In this document: positions 43,970 through 54,866 of the stretch, one piece after another
Layout of the letters: every line of letters starts with the position of its first letter
Position numbering within the stretch: position 1 is the first letter of the stretch
Notes under the pieces: generated by a model
Told to the model about the DNA's origin: nothing
Database searches by the model: none
Seen by the model: the letters and a program-made list of their open reading frames with translations, nothing else
Source of the DNA: Areca catechu
Lineage: Eukaryota > Streptophyta > Magnoliopsida > Arecales > Arecaceae
NCBI GenBank assembly: GCA_021397845.1
Contig: JAHSVC010000065.1
Location: 124,001-188,000 of the forward strand
DNA length: 64,000 nucleotides
Reading direction: 5' to 3'
Translations under genes and position numbers: made by a program

Positions 43970-45480
43970 TAAATGGATCATTCACAATGTTTCCGGTTTG
44001 CAGACGACACACTATCATTTTGCAGTGCTACAAAGGAGCATCTAAATAACTTGAAATTTATGAAATACTCCTTTAAACTTTTAACGTAGTTGAAAATAAA
44101 TTTTGGCAAAACACAAATGGTGGGATCGAGCCTATCAGAAAATGAGACAGTTAACCTCTCACGGATATTGGATGCCGTACATCGCAGCTTCCAATTACAT
44201 ACCCATGCATTCCACTACACGGTGCCTCCCTCAAACGAAGCAGCTGTTGGAAAAAATAGAAAAGAGATTGGCTGGATGGAAGAGCTCTGTTCTATCCTTG
44301 GCTGGACGCCTCACCCTTATCAATACGGACCAAAGAGCGTACCGATCTACTGGATGTCGGTGTTTCAAATGCCAGTGATGGTGATTGAAAGAATCAACTA
44401 CCATTGTCACAAATTTTTATGGAGACATCCAAATTCGGCCAACAAAGGAATCCACCTGGCAAGCTGGGACCAGATATGCAGGCCAAGGAGACTTTGTAGG
44501 AATCTCGGACCTCAGAACCCTTAATCGAGCCCTTCTACTAAAGTGGTGGTGGAGATTCTTCTCTGATACTGATCAGCGGCCCTGGCAGAACCTGATTCGG
44601 AAGATTTATTACTCCAGCAGAACTCCTCTTGAGTCCTCGAGCTACCTACTTCGAATTGCCTCCCCATTCTGGAGATCATTCATTAAACTTTCACACCTCT
44701 TCACCAATATTCCTCCCCAATTATTGGGAATGGCCAGCTAACATCATTTTGGAAAGAACCATGGCAAAACAACATGACATTCTGTGTCCAATTCCCTAAC
44801 CTATTTTCTCTTACCAAAAACCAAGAAGAGAGCATTGCTAGCTTTATTGGGCAAAGGGATTGGGCCTCAAACTTCAGAATACCAATGACTCATCATGAAG
44901 CAACGGTCCAACTTCAGATACTCTGTTCACTCCTACGGCAACTACAACCTAACAAAACAGATGACAAAGGATTATGGAAGTGGAACTCGAGCTAGGTATT
45001 CACAGTTAAACACTGCCATAACTTTCTCATACATGGCGGAGTCATATCTCTCATCGGTGGAATAGTTTGGAAGCTAACCATACCGGAAAAAATAATGATC
45101 TTCTACCATAGGTCCATAGCAAGATTCTCACAGCTTCAAGTTTAATCAAGAAAAGAATTGAGGTACGTAATTGCTGCTCGCTTTGTCGAAGCAATGAAGA
45201 AACGATCGCAAGCCATGTGGAACCTTGCTTCAGAACGCACAGTTACAACAAATTCCAATCAATCTCCATGAGCTCTAGCACAGCTGGCAATTGACAATAG
45301 GGAGCAAAGAGACTAGAAAAGCAGTTGATGCTCTAATCTCTAATCTCTATTCTCTACGTAATAGGAGAATTTTTAAACTCGAAGCCTATTCTTACAAAGT
45401 AGCCAAACGGACAGCTTATCTTTTCACAGACTGGACGTCTTATAACTTAGGAGGAAGCATTCGCTAACCTAGCCAAGCTC
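43970..45480 (+). pseudogene. LINE ORF2 RT end and zf-RVT region
   Basis: The catalytic FRFADDTLSF (about 43992-44020) follows the solo LTR directly. Next come KEHLNNLKFMKYSFKLL, INFGKTQMVGSS, the RT thumb (KRLAGWKSSVLSLAGRLTLINT, about 44260-44330) and KESTWQAGTRYAGQGDFVGISD-type text (44440-44510). The C-terminal zinc-ribbon region (CCSLCRSNEETIASHV, about 45170-45220) ends it. Several frameshifts (about 44090, 44380, 44740, 45000) break it. The LINE tail ends near 45560, where copia 2 inserts; no poly-A tail is seen. Confidence 0.8.
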
Positions 45481-45560
45481 CTCCACATCCCATAAGAGGT
45501 TCAGGAAGGCCGAGTACTCTGAGACCAAAAGTTCACGACCAGGGAAGACGCTCACCAACC

Positions 45561-45868
45561 TGTTGGAACAAGGTGAAAAGATGGATAGGATCGAGAACTA
45601 AATAATACAGGGCAAAAGATATTTTTCATTCATAATTGTTTTAACCCACTATACAACTCTGTCAAAGACATCCTGATGTAGTCACGAAGAATGATAATTT
45701 AAGTAATATTTTAATATCTAAAAAATAGTCATCTTGGAAAAGATACTTTGACGTATACAATGCATGCTTTATGAGATTACCAAAGTAACTCTTTGAATTA
45801 CTAAAATAACTCTTTGGATAAGTAGTTGTATCAATAACGAAGAGTCATGTGCATGAATAATTGATTGC
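45561..45868 (-). repeat. 3' LTR of copia element 2
   Basis: The 308-bp LTR starts TGTTGGAAC and ends ATTGATTGCA. On the minus strand a purine-rich ATTAGGAAGTAATT lies just upstream, a plausible PPT. It carries repeats of ACTCTTTGGATnACTAAAAT. Confidence 0.75.
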
Positions 45869-45889
45869 AAATTACTTCCTAATATTCTT

Positions 45890-47270
45890 TAATTTGTAAT
45901 TAATTTTTAAATTTCTGAATTTTTCTATAGTGACAACTTTGGTAAGAAAATCTGCAGCTTGCTCATTTGTGACAACATACTTCAAAATGATTTCTTCTTT
46001 ATTACCAAATCCCGAATGAAATGATGTCGAAGTTCAATATACTGACTTTGCATGGAAGACTAGATTCTTGGACAATGCAATTACCGACATATTGTCGCAA
46101 TAAATGATAGTTGGTTGAATTTGTTGTAGGTCCAAGAGAACTCTTCTTAACCAAACCGCTTCGTATATAGCATTTGTAGCTGCGATGTACTTTGCTTCTG
46201 CTGAAATAAGTATTTATTTTTTATTTTTTTGAACTCCATGAAATCATCTTTGAACCAAGACAAAAATATAGCCATATATATTTTTTCTGTCATCAATTGA
46301 ACCAGCCGAGTGGCTATCAGAATAATCAACGAGCTTGTTTTTTCTTCTTTAACATATTTTATGACTTGCCTTTGAATTCGTTAGAGATATCTCAGGATAC
46401 ATTTGTAGCAGATAATGCAGTTTTGCTTGGTTCTTGCATAAATCTTGAAACAATATTCACAGCATGAATAATGTCAGGCCGTGTGTTGACTAGATATATC
46501 AATGAATTGCAACTAGTCTCCTGTAGATTTTTGCATCAACTTTTTCAACACCATTATTTTTTTTTAGCTTTCACTTAGTTATCCTGTAGAATTTTTGCTC
46601 AACTTTTCAAACACATTATTTTGTTTCGGCTTTCATTCAATGCATTGGAGTGAACCGGTTTGCTTTTGTCCATTGAAATTTTTGTAACATGTTTTAATGT
46701 TACTTCTCTTATGAGATAAAAATTCTCCTTGGCTTGCTTTACTTGGATGCCAAGAAATATTTCATTAATTCGAGATCCAACATCTCGAATTCCTTCATCA
46801 TGCTTTACTTGAATTATTCTACAACTTGCATGTTAGTACCCATGTAGATAAGATCATCAATATAGATACAAGCAATAAGAAAATTAGTGGCATCAAATAT
46901 CTTTACATAAAGAGATGGTTCACTGGGCTTCTTTGGAATTCATTTGAACAAAAGTATTGTCAATCCTACTGTTCCAAGCTTGTAGAGCTTGCTTCAGACC
47001 ATATAGAGCTCTATGAAGTTTATAGACTTTGTGTTCCATACCTGCCACTTCATAGCCTTGAGGTTGTTTGACGTATACCTCTTCGTTTAAGTTCACCATT
47101 GAGGAAGGAAGATTTGACATCAAGTTGGAAGACTTGAAGCTCAAGTTGTGTAGCAAGAGAAAGGACAATCTCTATTCTTGCAACTGGTGCAAATATTTCG
47201 GTGAAAGTCGATTCCAGGCTGTTGCAAGTATCCCTTAGCGACAGGTCGAGCTTTATGGTTTTGAATAGAT
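45890..47270 (-). pseudogene. Copia 2 RT and RNase H
   Basis: The minus strand starts at the Tat junction with SIQKHKARPVAKGY and QQPGIDF. RT motifs follow: NEEVYVKQPQGYEVAG and YKLHRALYGLKQALQAW (about 46950-47080), CIYIDDLIYMGT (about 46830-46865; catalytic YIDD kept) and DLGLMKYFLGIQV. Decayed RNase H (CILRYL, QSQYIELRHHF) comes last. Many stops and frame changes are present. Its coding continues upstream at 60498 on the far side of the Tat element. Confidence 0.82.
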
Positions 47271-50140
47271 TGTTGCCGATCTCACCGCGGTGGCCTGCAG
47301 CTCGTGAGCTGGCGCCCTCTCAGATTCTCTCACCTCGAGGTCTCCAAGCTCCGGACCTGCAAACAAAGTCAGAGACCGGGCCGGGGATTCCGGCGGGGCA
47401 CTCCGATGGTCAAGCAAGAGAGCGGCAAGATGGAACAGGACCTCCAAGACGGGTTCCCAGAGGATTCCCGTGCTTAGAGGAGATGTAAATGAAAGAAGTG
47501 TGGGGTAGAGGGGAGTTGAAGCCCGGCTTCCTGCGCTGGGTTCTCCGAGCTCATGCTGAGGACTTCCAGGGATCCCCCGGATCGTTCTCTCGATGTTCTC
47601 CCCTTTTCGGCCTACCTGTCCGTCCGCTTTTACCGTCCCTTTTATACTACGGATCGCTTTCAGCCAACGTCTCCTTCTAGGGGCTCCCGAGATCTCCGGG
47701 TTTTCTCCCCCCTCCTATTTGAGTCCAGGAGTTAAGTGGCCGACATGCCTCGTTTGTCGTGCATCACGAAAGGGGGAAGACTGGTGAGACCTTAGGCCGA
47801 GCGCGGGAGCTCTCCTTTCGGGGCGTTGACGATGGACTTCTAGCCGTTTCAGGCCCCTGCCAGCAAGGATTCCATTCTCGATTGCGGGGCCCCGTTTAAC
47901 TGATGTAAGCGAGGTTTCGCGTGTCACTGCAGGCCGTACTGGTGCCCTGTACGGAGCGCGGTGCGTGCTGGCTCTAGTGGCGACCTCGCGACCCGTGTCT
48001 CTGCCTGCCCGAGGATTTGCAGAGTAGGGCTGACCTCGACCGAGGTGGACCCGTCAGGGGGCGCACCTGGTGGGGGGCAGCAGGGGCTGCCAGCTTCGGC
48101 CGAGGTGGACCCCTCCTGGGTTGGACACCTTGCTAGTGGCAGAGAGAGGCTTACTTCGTCGAGGTGTGACCCATCTGGGGTTCCACCTGGCGAAGGAGCA
48201 GGAGGGCCCGGCTCGACCTCGGCAGAGGTGGACCCGTCTTGGGGGCCACCTGGCGAGAGAGAGGGGCCGCCAGCTTCGACCGAGGTGGATCCCTCCTGGG
48301 TGGACACCGATAGAGTGGCAGAGAGAGGCTCACTTCGGTCAAGGTGGACCCATCTTGGGGTGCCACCTGACGAAGGAGCAGGAGGGCCCGGCTCGACCTT
48401 GGCAGAGGTGGACTGGTCTTGGGGTGCCACCTGGTGAGGGAGAGCGAGGGACCGCAGCTTCGGCCGAGGTGGACCCCTCCTGGTTGGACACCCGACGAAG
48501 TGGCAGAGAGAGGCTCGACTTCGATCGAGGTGGACCCATCTTGGGGAGCTACCTGGCGAAGGAGCAGGGGGCCCGACTCGACCTCGACAGAGGTGGACCC
48601 TATTGGGGTGCCACTTGGTGAGGGAGCGAGGGGCTGCCAGCTTTGACCGAGGTGGACCCCCTCCTGGGTGGATACTTGGTGGCAGTGGTAGAGAGGGGCT
48701 CGACTTCGGCCGAGGTGGACCCCCTTGGGGTGCCACCTAGCGAGAGCAGGGAGGGCCTGGCTCGACCTCGGCAAAGGTGGGCCCATCTTGGGGTGCCACC
48801 TGGCGAGGGATGTAAGGGTGGCAGCCACCAGCTTCAACCGAGGTGGACCCCTCCTGGGTGATACCTGGCGGAGTGGCAGGGAGGGGCTCGACTTCAGCCG
48901 AGGTGGACCCGTCTTGGGGTGCCACCTGGCGAAGGAGCTGGAGGGCCTTGCTCGACCTCGATAGAGGTGGACCCATCTTGGGGTGCCACCTGGCAATGGA
49001 GCGAGGGGGCCGCCAGCTTCGGCCGAGTTGACCCCTCCTAGGTGGACACCTGGCGGAGTGGCAGAGAGGGGCTCGACTTCGACCGAGGTGGACCCACTTG
49101 GGGGGCCACCTGGGGAAGGAGAGCAGGGGCCCGGCTCGACCTCGGCAGAGGTGGACCCATCTTGGGGTGCCACCTGCTGGCGAGGGAGCGAGGGGCTGCC
49201 AGCTTCGACCGAGGTGGACCCCTCCTGGGTGGACACCTGGCGGAGTGGCAGAGAGGGGCTCGACTTCGGTCGAGGTGGACCCGTCTTGGGGTGCCACCTG
49301 GCGAAGGAGCAGGAGGTCCCGGATCGACCTCGGTAGAGGTGGACCCATCTTGGGGTGCCACCTAGCGAGGGAGCGAGGGGCCGCCAGCTTCGCCGAGGTG
49401 GACCCCTCCTGGGTGGACACCCGCGGAGTGGCAGAGAGATGCTCGACTTCGACCGAGGTGGACCCATTTTGGGTGCCACCTGACGGAGGAGCAGGAGGGC
49501 CTGGCTCGACCTCAGCATAGGTGGATCCATCTTGGGGTGCCACCTGGCGAGGGAGCGAGGGGTCGCCAGCTTCGACCAAGGTGGACCCCTCCTAGGTGGA
49601 CACCCAGCAGAGTGGTAGAGAGATGCTCGACTTCGGCCGAGGTGACCCGTCTTGGGGTGCCACCTGGTGAAGGCGCGGAGGGCCTGGCTCGACCTCTATA
49701 GAGGTGGACCCGTCTTGGGGTGCCACCTGGCGAGGGAGCGAGGAGGGCCGCCAGCTTCGGCCAAGGTGGACCCCTCTTGGGTGGACACCTGGCGGAGTGG
49801 CAGAGAGGGCTCGACTTCGGCGAGGTGGACCCATCTTGGGGTGCCACCTGGCGAAGGAGCAGGAGCCTGGCTCGACCTCGACAGAGGTGGACCTGTCTTG
49901 GGGTGCCACCTGGCGAGGGAGCGAGGGGCCCAGCTTCGAGAGGTGGACCCCTTTGGGTGACGCAGTGGGAGAAGAGGGGCTCGACTTCGACAGAGGTGGA
50001 CCCATCTTGGGGTTCCACCTGGCGAAGGAGCAGGAGCACTTCTTCCAAACGGAGATCTTTTGAAAGAAAAAACCCACGTGGTACTAACCGCGTCTAGCTG
50101 GACCTGACACGCGCTCCACGTCAGCATTGTAGCCATATTA
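47271..50140 (-). repeat. 3' LTR of the Tat element (2.87 kb)
   Basis: The LTR starts TGTTGCCGATCTC and ends GCCATATTA (decayed from ATATCA in the other copy). It has about 750 bp of unique sequence, then a 2-kb tandem array (48030-50035), then a short unique end. It is 593 bp longer than the 5' LTR, and the array accounts for the difference. Large ORFs on both strands across the array are not genes. Confidence 0.9.
48030..50035. repeat. Higher-order tandem repeat in 3' LTR (11 units)
   Basis: Monomers of about 60, 61 and 64 bp each start GAGGTGGACCC and alternate as A (ending CGCCAGCTTCGGCC), B (GGAGTGGCAGAG..CGACTTCGACC) and C (GGAGCAGGAGGGCC..CGACCTCGGCA). This gives a unit of about 185 bp. 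Counting the A monomer gives 11 units, at about 48085, 48262, 48445, 48625, 48822, 49003, 49190, 49374, 49556, 49743 and 49921. Confidence 0.92.
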
Positions 50141-50157
50141 GTTTCCCCCCATCCCCA
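50141..50157 (-). other. Polypurine tract of the Tat element
   Basis: The minus strand reads GGGGATGGGGGGAAAC directly before the 3' LTR, as required for plus-strand priming. Confidence 0.8.
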
Positions 50158-50652
50158 GGTTCCATCGAGGCATCACGGTTTGGGACATGGGGATTTAATA
50201 CGGAGATGACGTGGAGAAGGAGAAAATCTCATGCCATAATTTCCATGATCCCTGCCGCCGTTTCTGTCACACCCCTAGACCCTATGGGAGGCTACCATGT
50301 GCGCGCGTCTGACGGGCCATTAATATGCCATTTCGAAAATGAGGCAGTTTCCATCGGACCAAAGCGTCGATATCGGGCGTGCCTCCACGTGGCAGTCTTT
50401 TGATGGTCCAGATGGAAGAGGCGTACGGCCGCTGTGATTGAGTTTGAAAAAGGGGGGGACTTTCCGGAAATGAAGTCTCTCAGCTTTCTCACACTTCACC
50501 GCAGTTGCAGCGATCTCCTTTCACCTTCCAAGGGCTGCCCATCTTTTGGTACAAACCATTTCGATGAGTGCCTGCGACCCCTTCTCTTCTTCTTCCACCT
50601 CTAGCCCCTGTGTCATCTCGAATCTTCTCTTCTTCTCGCTTCTTCTTCTCTA
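50158..50652 (+). promoter_or_regulatory. Upstream region and CT-rich leader of the antisense ORF
   Basis: There is no coding sequence here. The last about 90 bp before the ATG at 50653 are CT-rich (CTTCTTCTTC...), a plant-type 5' leader. No clear TATA box is visible, unlike the copy at 1663. Promoter activity is inferred. Confidence 0.35.
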
Positions 50653-51512
50653 ATGGCGCGTCGTTGTCATTTCTCTTCGAACTCGGACGGCCGGTCCTTC
50701 CCGGCCGAGGACTCCATCGTCCTCTTCCTCAGAGGGGAAGAGATCCCGGTCGAGGTTCGGAGGCAACTTCGGCTGGGGACTTTGACCATAGGTGTCCCTA
50801 GGGGTCCTAGGTCTCCCCTTGCAATCCCTATGCTTCCCATTTCTTATCTTCCTCCTCCGACGACGGAGGTTTCCTCTTCCGGCCCCTCCCGATACATTTC
50901 GAAGATGACCGGAGATGACCTTTCTTTGATCCGGGATACCTACGGGGTCCCGGGTTCAATCTGTCTTTCCCTCCCGGGACCCAGGGACCGAGTGACCTCG
51001 AGTGGTCCTGGGAGGGTTGCCTTCTACGAGGACTTCCTTGTTGGGGGTCTTCGTTTCTCCCTCCATCCTTTCTTCCTCTCTTTCCTCAATCATTATCGCC
51101 TTGTCTCGGCTCAGTTGGCTCCTAATGCCATCTGGGTCATATTCGCCTTCATCGTCTTCTGCCACTTTCCACGGGTTTGTCGCCCGGTTCTCCCTTTTCA
51201 GGGCTCTCTTCATCCTGAAATGTCACTCTGTCGATGATGGCTGGTGGTACATCTCACCCCGACCTAGGTGCCTTAGGTTCGACCTCCCCTTGTTGATCCA
51301 GGGTTGGAAGAACCGCTTCTTCTTTGCCTCAGTCGAAGATGTCGACTGGGCCTGGAGTGAGCTGGACCGATCCCCGAACCGGAACTCCCAGGTTGAGCCG
51401 GCAGATCAGGATGACTACACACTGCTGCTGGGTGACATGGTCCCAGCTCTCGAGGTTCTGCTCTCAGAGCAAAACTTATTCGAGGCAGGGATCAGTCCCA
51501 TCTAGGAGCCAG

Positions 51513-51576
51513 GTGAGACCAAGATCTTCCTCCTTCGCCTTTTCTTTTTTTCTTTTCTTTTGCACTTCTTTTCCAG
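51513..51576 (+). other. Intron 1 of the antisense ORF
   Basis: The segment is GTGAGACC...CTTCTTTTCCAG, with a strong pyrimidine tract before the acceptor. It is 64 nt, near the lower size limit for plant introns. Confidence 0.55.
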
Positions 51577-52035
51577 GTAATGACTTCTGATCTCTTCTTC
51601 CATGATTCTCCCTGAGAGGGATGCTGCTGAGGATCGAGAGGCCTGATGAAGGGGGCCCTGCAAGGAGACTGCTGGGGTGCGCCACTCATCTGCCACGGCC
51701 CCGGCTGAGAGGCGGGTTCGGTTTCCATGCTCGATGTCCCTGTCATCGAGCTCGACCGGGCCGGGGAGCCGATCCTCCTCGGGCAACCCCAACTGCTCCA
51801 TTCTCCATTGGGCACCCCGGCCAACGGCTGCACCACCCGGCGAAGGGGCGGCGGCCCCACCTACCACTGATGCCCACGTCCCGCCTCCAAGTATTGCCGC
51901 CAACTCTTCCGTCATTCATGACCAAGGGCTCGCAAAAAGGATGATGGAATTTGCCAGCACCTTCCGAGACTGCCGCTGAGGGGTAGCCGGGACTACGCTG
52001 ACGCGCTACTGGGGATCCTCCCCCAGCTCTTCACG

Positions 52036-52115
52036 GTGAGTCCCTAGTTCTTCTTTTTTAAAGTTCCAGTTGGATTTTACTAACCTTTTTCTTTTTCCTT
52101 TTTTCTTTTACGTAG
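52036..52115 (+). other. Intron 2 of the antisense ORF
   Basis: The segment is GTGAGTCC...TTTTCTTTTACGTAG, 80 nt, with a consensus donor and a long T-rich tract. Splicing joins LPQLFT to IGTDVLLLRNFL, a smooth continuation. Confidence 0.65.
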
Positions 52116-52984
52116 ATCGGGACAGACGTTCTCCTACTGAGGAACTTTCTGTCGGGCTATGCCAGGAAGGATGCCGAGAAGGAGAAGAGACTCAGCAAAC
52201 TGGCGGCCGACATGAAGGACCTCATGGAGAAGGGTCGAACTACGGGGGAAGAACCAGGCTCTCCAAGCTGACCTGGGTCGCGCCGAGGGGCACGTGAAGG
52301 AGCTCGAGACCTCTCTGTCCGAGGAGAGGATCTCGAACCAGCGCCACACGGAGGAGAGAACAGCGGAGAAGTCCCACCTCAGGACCAGTCCTGGTCGTTG
52401 GAGCGCCGGGTGGAAGAGGTCCTGAAGGACCTGAGCGCATCCAAGGAGCAGACCGCCCGAGTTAGCGGGCTGCTGGAGGCGTCGAAGAAGGAGGCATAGG
52501 AGGCCATGCCGAGGTTCCGGGCCTTCGATGACTTTAGGGTGGAGGTTCACGAGGCGGTTGTGGACTCCTTCCTGAAGGGCTTCCAGGTCTGCCGAGAGAA
52601 GGTGAGCTCCTTCTTCCCCAAGCTCGATCTCAGTGGGGTCGTGCTGGGTGGCCAGGGGGAAAGAGCCCACCGAGGCAGCTCCAATTGTAGCCGGTGCTGA
52701 GGTGGTGGCCCCGAGCAGCCTCCAGTCGACGGCGGAGAGGGTGCCGATGGAGAGGGTGCCGCGCGCCTCAGGAGGATGCGGCATAGCGAAGTAGCCTTCA
52801 GCTTTTCTTGGGTGTATGTATTCCTTTTTCTCTTACTTTGGGGGTCTTCCGGCCTATCGGGCTCCCCCTTTTGTAAGGAATTTTTACCAGAAATGAAGAT
52901 TATCTTTTTCATTAACTTGTTTTTTTTTTGCTTATTTCTTTTCTACTTCTCTCTTTCTTTTTTTTGTGCATCTTCCGGACTAAA

Positions 52985-53440
52985 CCCCGGTGCTAGCTAC
53001 TAGGACTAAGTCCCGTAGTGCGTCCGAGCTGAACTCGAGATTGCATGGGCGAACTTGGTTCTGCCCTACCTTCCAGACCGAAGTCCGGGACTTTCGGACT
53101 GAAACCCCGAGGCTGCAGGCTGGATCTGAGCCTTGCGCGGCTTGCCGAGCTGTTCTTCGGGATTGCGTAGGCGAACTTGGTTATGCCCAACCTTCCAGAC
53201 TGAAGTCCGGGACATCTGGACTGAACCCCGGGGCCGCAGGCTGGATCTGAGCCTTGCGCGGCTTGCCGAGCTGTTCTCCTGGATTGCGTGGGCAAACTTG
53301 GTTCTACCCCACCTTCCAGACCGAAGTCTGGGACATCCGGACTGAACCCCGAGGCTGCAGGCTGGATCTGAGCCTTACACGGCTTGCCGAGTTGTTCTCT
53401 GGGATTTTACAAGAGGAGACTCCGTGCCTTCACGGATCTT
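52985..53440. repeat. Tandem repeat (about 120 bp, 3-3.5 copies) between pol and antisense ORF
   Basis: Units contain CTTCCAGACCGAAGTC (about 53069, 53189, 53310), GGCTGCAGGCTGGATCTGAGCC and GGCTTGCCGAGCTGTTC. It lies in the untranslated spacer where the sense pol and antisense ORF converge. It is a transcription-termination candidate only by position. Confidence 0.85.
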
Positions 53441-53599
53441 TCGGCACGCCCATGCTCGTCGAACCTAGAGCTGGATAGCTTTTGTCCTACGAGACGAGAG
53501 CAAGCATTTGATAAAAAAGATTTCATTGCCAAAGTTTAAGGAGCCTTATACTATTGGTAGTACATCCTCAGGTTCGAGGCATTCCAGGTCTGAGGGAAC

Positions 53600-54866
53600 T
53601 GGGATCCACCTAGCTCCTCTAGGTAGTACGCCCCGTGGGGAAGTGCCTCCACCACCCTATAAGGACCTTCCCAGTTTTGGGAGAGCTTTCTGCACTCCCG
53701 TGGCTAGGAAGCTTCAGCGCGGCAGAGCACCAAGTCTCCCTGGCGGAAGGACTTCGGTCGCATTCTGGAGTTGTAGTATCTGGCCACTCATTGCCAGTAA
53801 GCTGCCATTCAAACTCGAGCCCTGTCCCTCGTTTCTTCAAGGAGGTCCAGGTTTAGCAGCATCTTGGTAGGGTTCTCCGTCTCGTGTACTGCTCCACGCG
53901 CAGGGTTGGTGGGCTGAGCTCAACTAGGATAACCGCTTCTGCTCTGAAGACAAGGTTGAACGGGGTCTCATCCGTGGCCATCCTTGGGGTGGTGTGATAC
54001 GCCCAAAGGATGCTCGGGAGCTCTTCTGCCCACCTACCCTTGGCCTGGTCCAGTCTTGTATGGAGGCCTTGCAAAATGGTCCTATTTGTTACCTCGGCTT
54101 CTCCGTTCGTCTGAGGATGCTCCACCGAAATGAAATGATGGTGGATGCCGAGATCGCTGCAAAACTTCCCAAACTCCCGACAATCGAACTGACGTCCGTT
54201 GTTGGTGATAATGGTGTGCGGAGGTCGAAGCGGCAAATAATCGACTTCCAGAGGAACTTGGTGACGTTTGCCTCTGTGATGCGGGCCAAGGGTTCGGTCT
54301 TGACCTACTTCGTGATGTAGTCGATGGCCACGACCAAGAATTTTCGTTGCCCGGACGCCGGAGGAAAAGGTCCTAGGAGATCCATGCCCCATTGAGCGAA
54401 CGACCATGGGGTGGAGAGCTGGGAAAGTGGAGCAGCGGGCTGACGTTGCACCACGGCGTGCCGCTAACACTGGTCGCACCTCTTCATGAAGTCAGCTGCA
54501 TCTTCTTTTGTTGTCTCCCATAAATAACCTTGACGGAGGAACTTGTACGCCAGTGTCCTGCCCCCCACATGGTTTTCACAGATGCCCCTCGTGGACCTCT
54601 TGGAGCACGAGTGCGGCTTCTACGGGTCTCAGACACTTGAGGAGCGGGTAGGAGTAGGATCTCCGATACAGTAGCTCATCCATCAAGATGAACCATGCGG
54701 CCTTCCTCTTAATGAGGCCAGCTGCGACACGGTCCTCTAGCAAGGTGCCATTGGTGATGTACTCAATGTACTTATCCATCCAGTTGGGCTCTTGGTTGAC
54801 TTGCTGGACCTCCCTAGGCATCTCGTAGCTCGAGGCCTTGTGGTGCTCGATGTCAGCGCGGCCCAA
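53600..54866 (-). pseudogene. Tat integrase
   Basis: On the minus strand the linker and HHCC region (LVLQEVHEGHL, about 54576-54620) precede the core: GLDLLGPFPP-like text (about 54360-54390), ITNNGRQFD (second catalytic Asp replaced by Asn, about 54175-54205) and HPQTNGEAEVTNRTILQGL (about 54060-54120). WAYHTTPRMATDETPFNLVF follows. The tail toward 53600 is the usual GPY-like end (NWEGPYRV in a shifted frame, about 53650-53680). Frame changes at about 54300-54480 and 54570 break it. Confidence 0.82.

Larger units (their letters stand above)
50653..52787 (+). pseudogene. Tat antisense ORF (PF04195-type) with introns
   Basis: The plus-strand ATG at 50653 opens a frame with MTGDDLSLIRDTYGVPG, then AFYEDFLVGGLRFSLHPFF (about 51020-51075) and LVSAQLAPNAIWVIFAF. 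After a frameshift near 51160, WWYISPRP and IQGWKNRFFFASVED (about 51298-51345) appear, the hallmark of the putative gypsy-type transposon family. A 64-bp intron (51513-51576, GTGAGA..TTCCAG) and an 80-bp intron (52036-52115, GTGAGT..CGTAG) separate a low-complexity middle from a coiled-coil-like tail (KDAEKEKRLSKLAADMKDLMEKG, VEEVLKDLSASKEQTA). Stops at about 51503 and 52497 indicate decay. Its function is unknown in the family. Confidence 0.78.

Noticed and set aside
48151..49579. Very long overlapping ORFs (up to 459 codons, Pro/Ser/Gly-rich) on both strands
   Set aside because: They are translations of the 185-bp LTR tandem repeat; all six frames stay open because the GC-rich unit lacks stops. 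There is no start context or domain.
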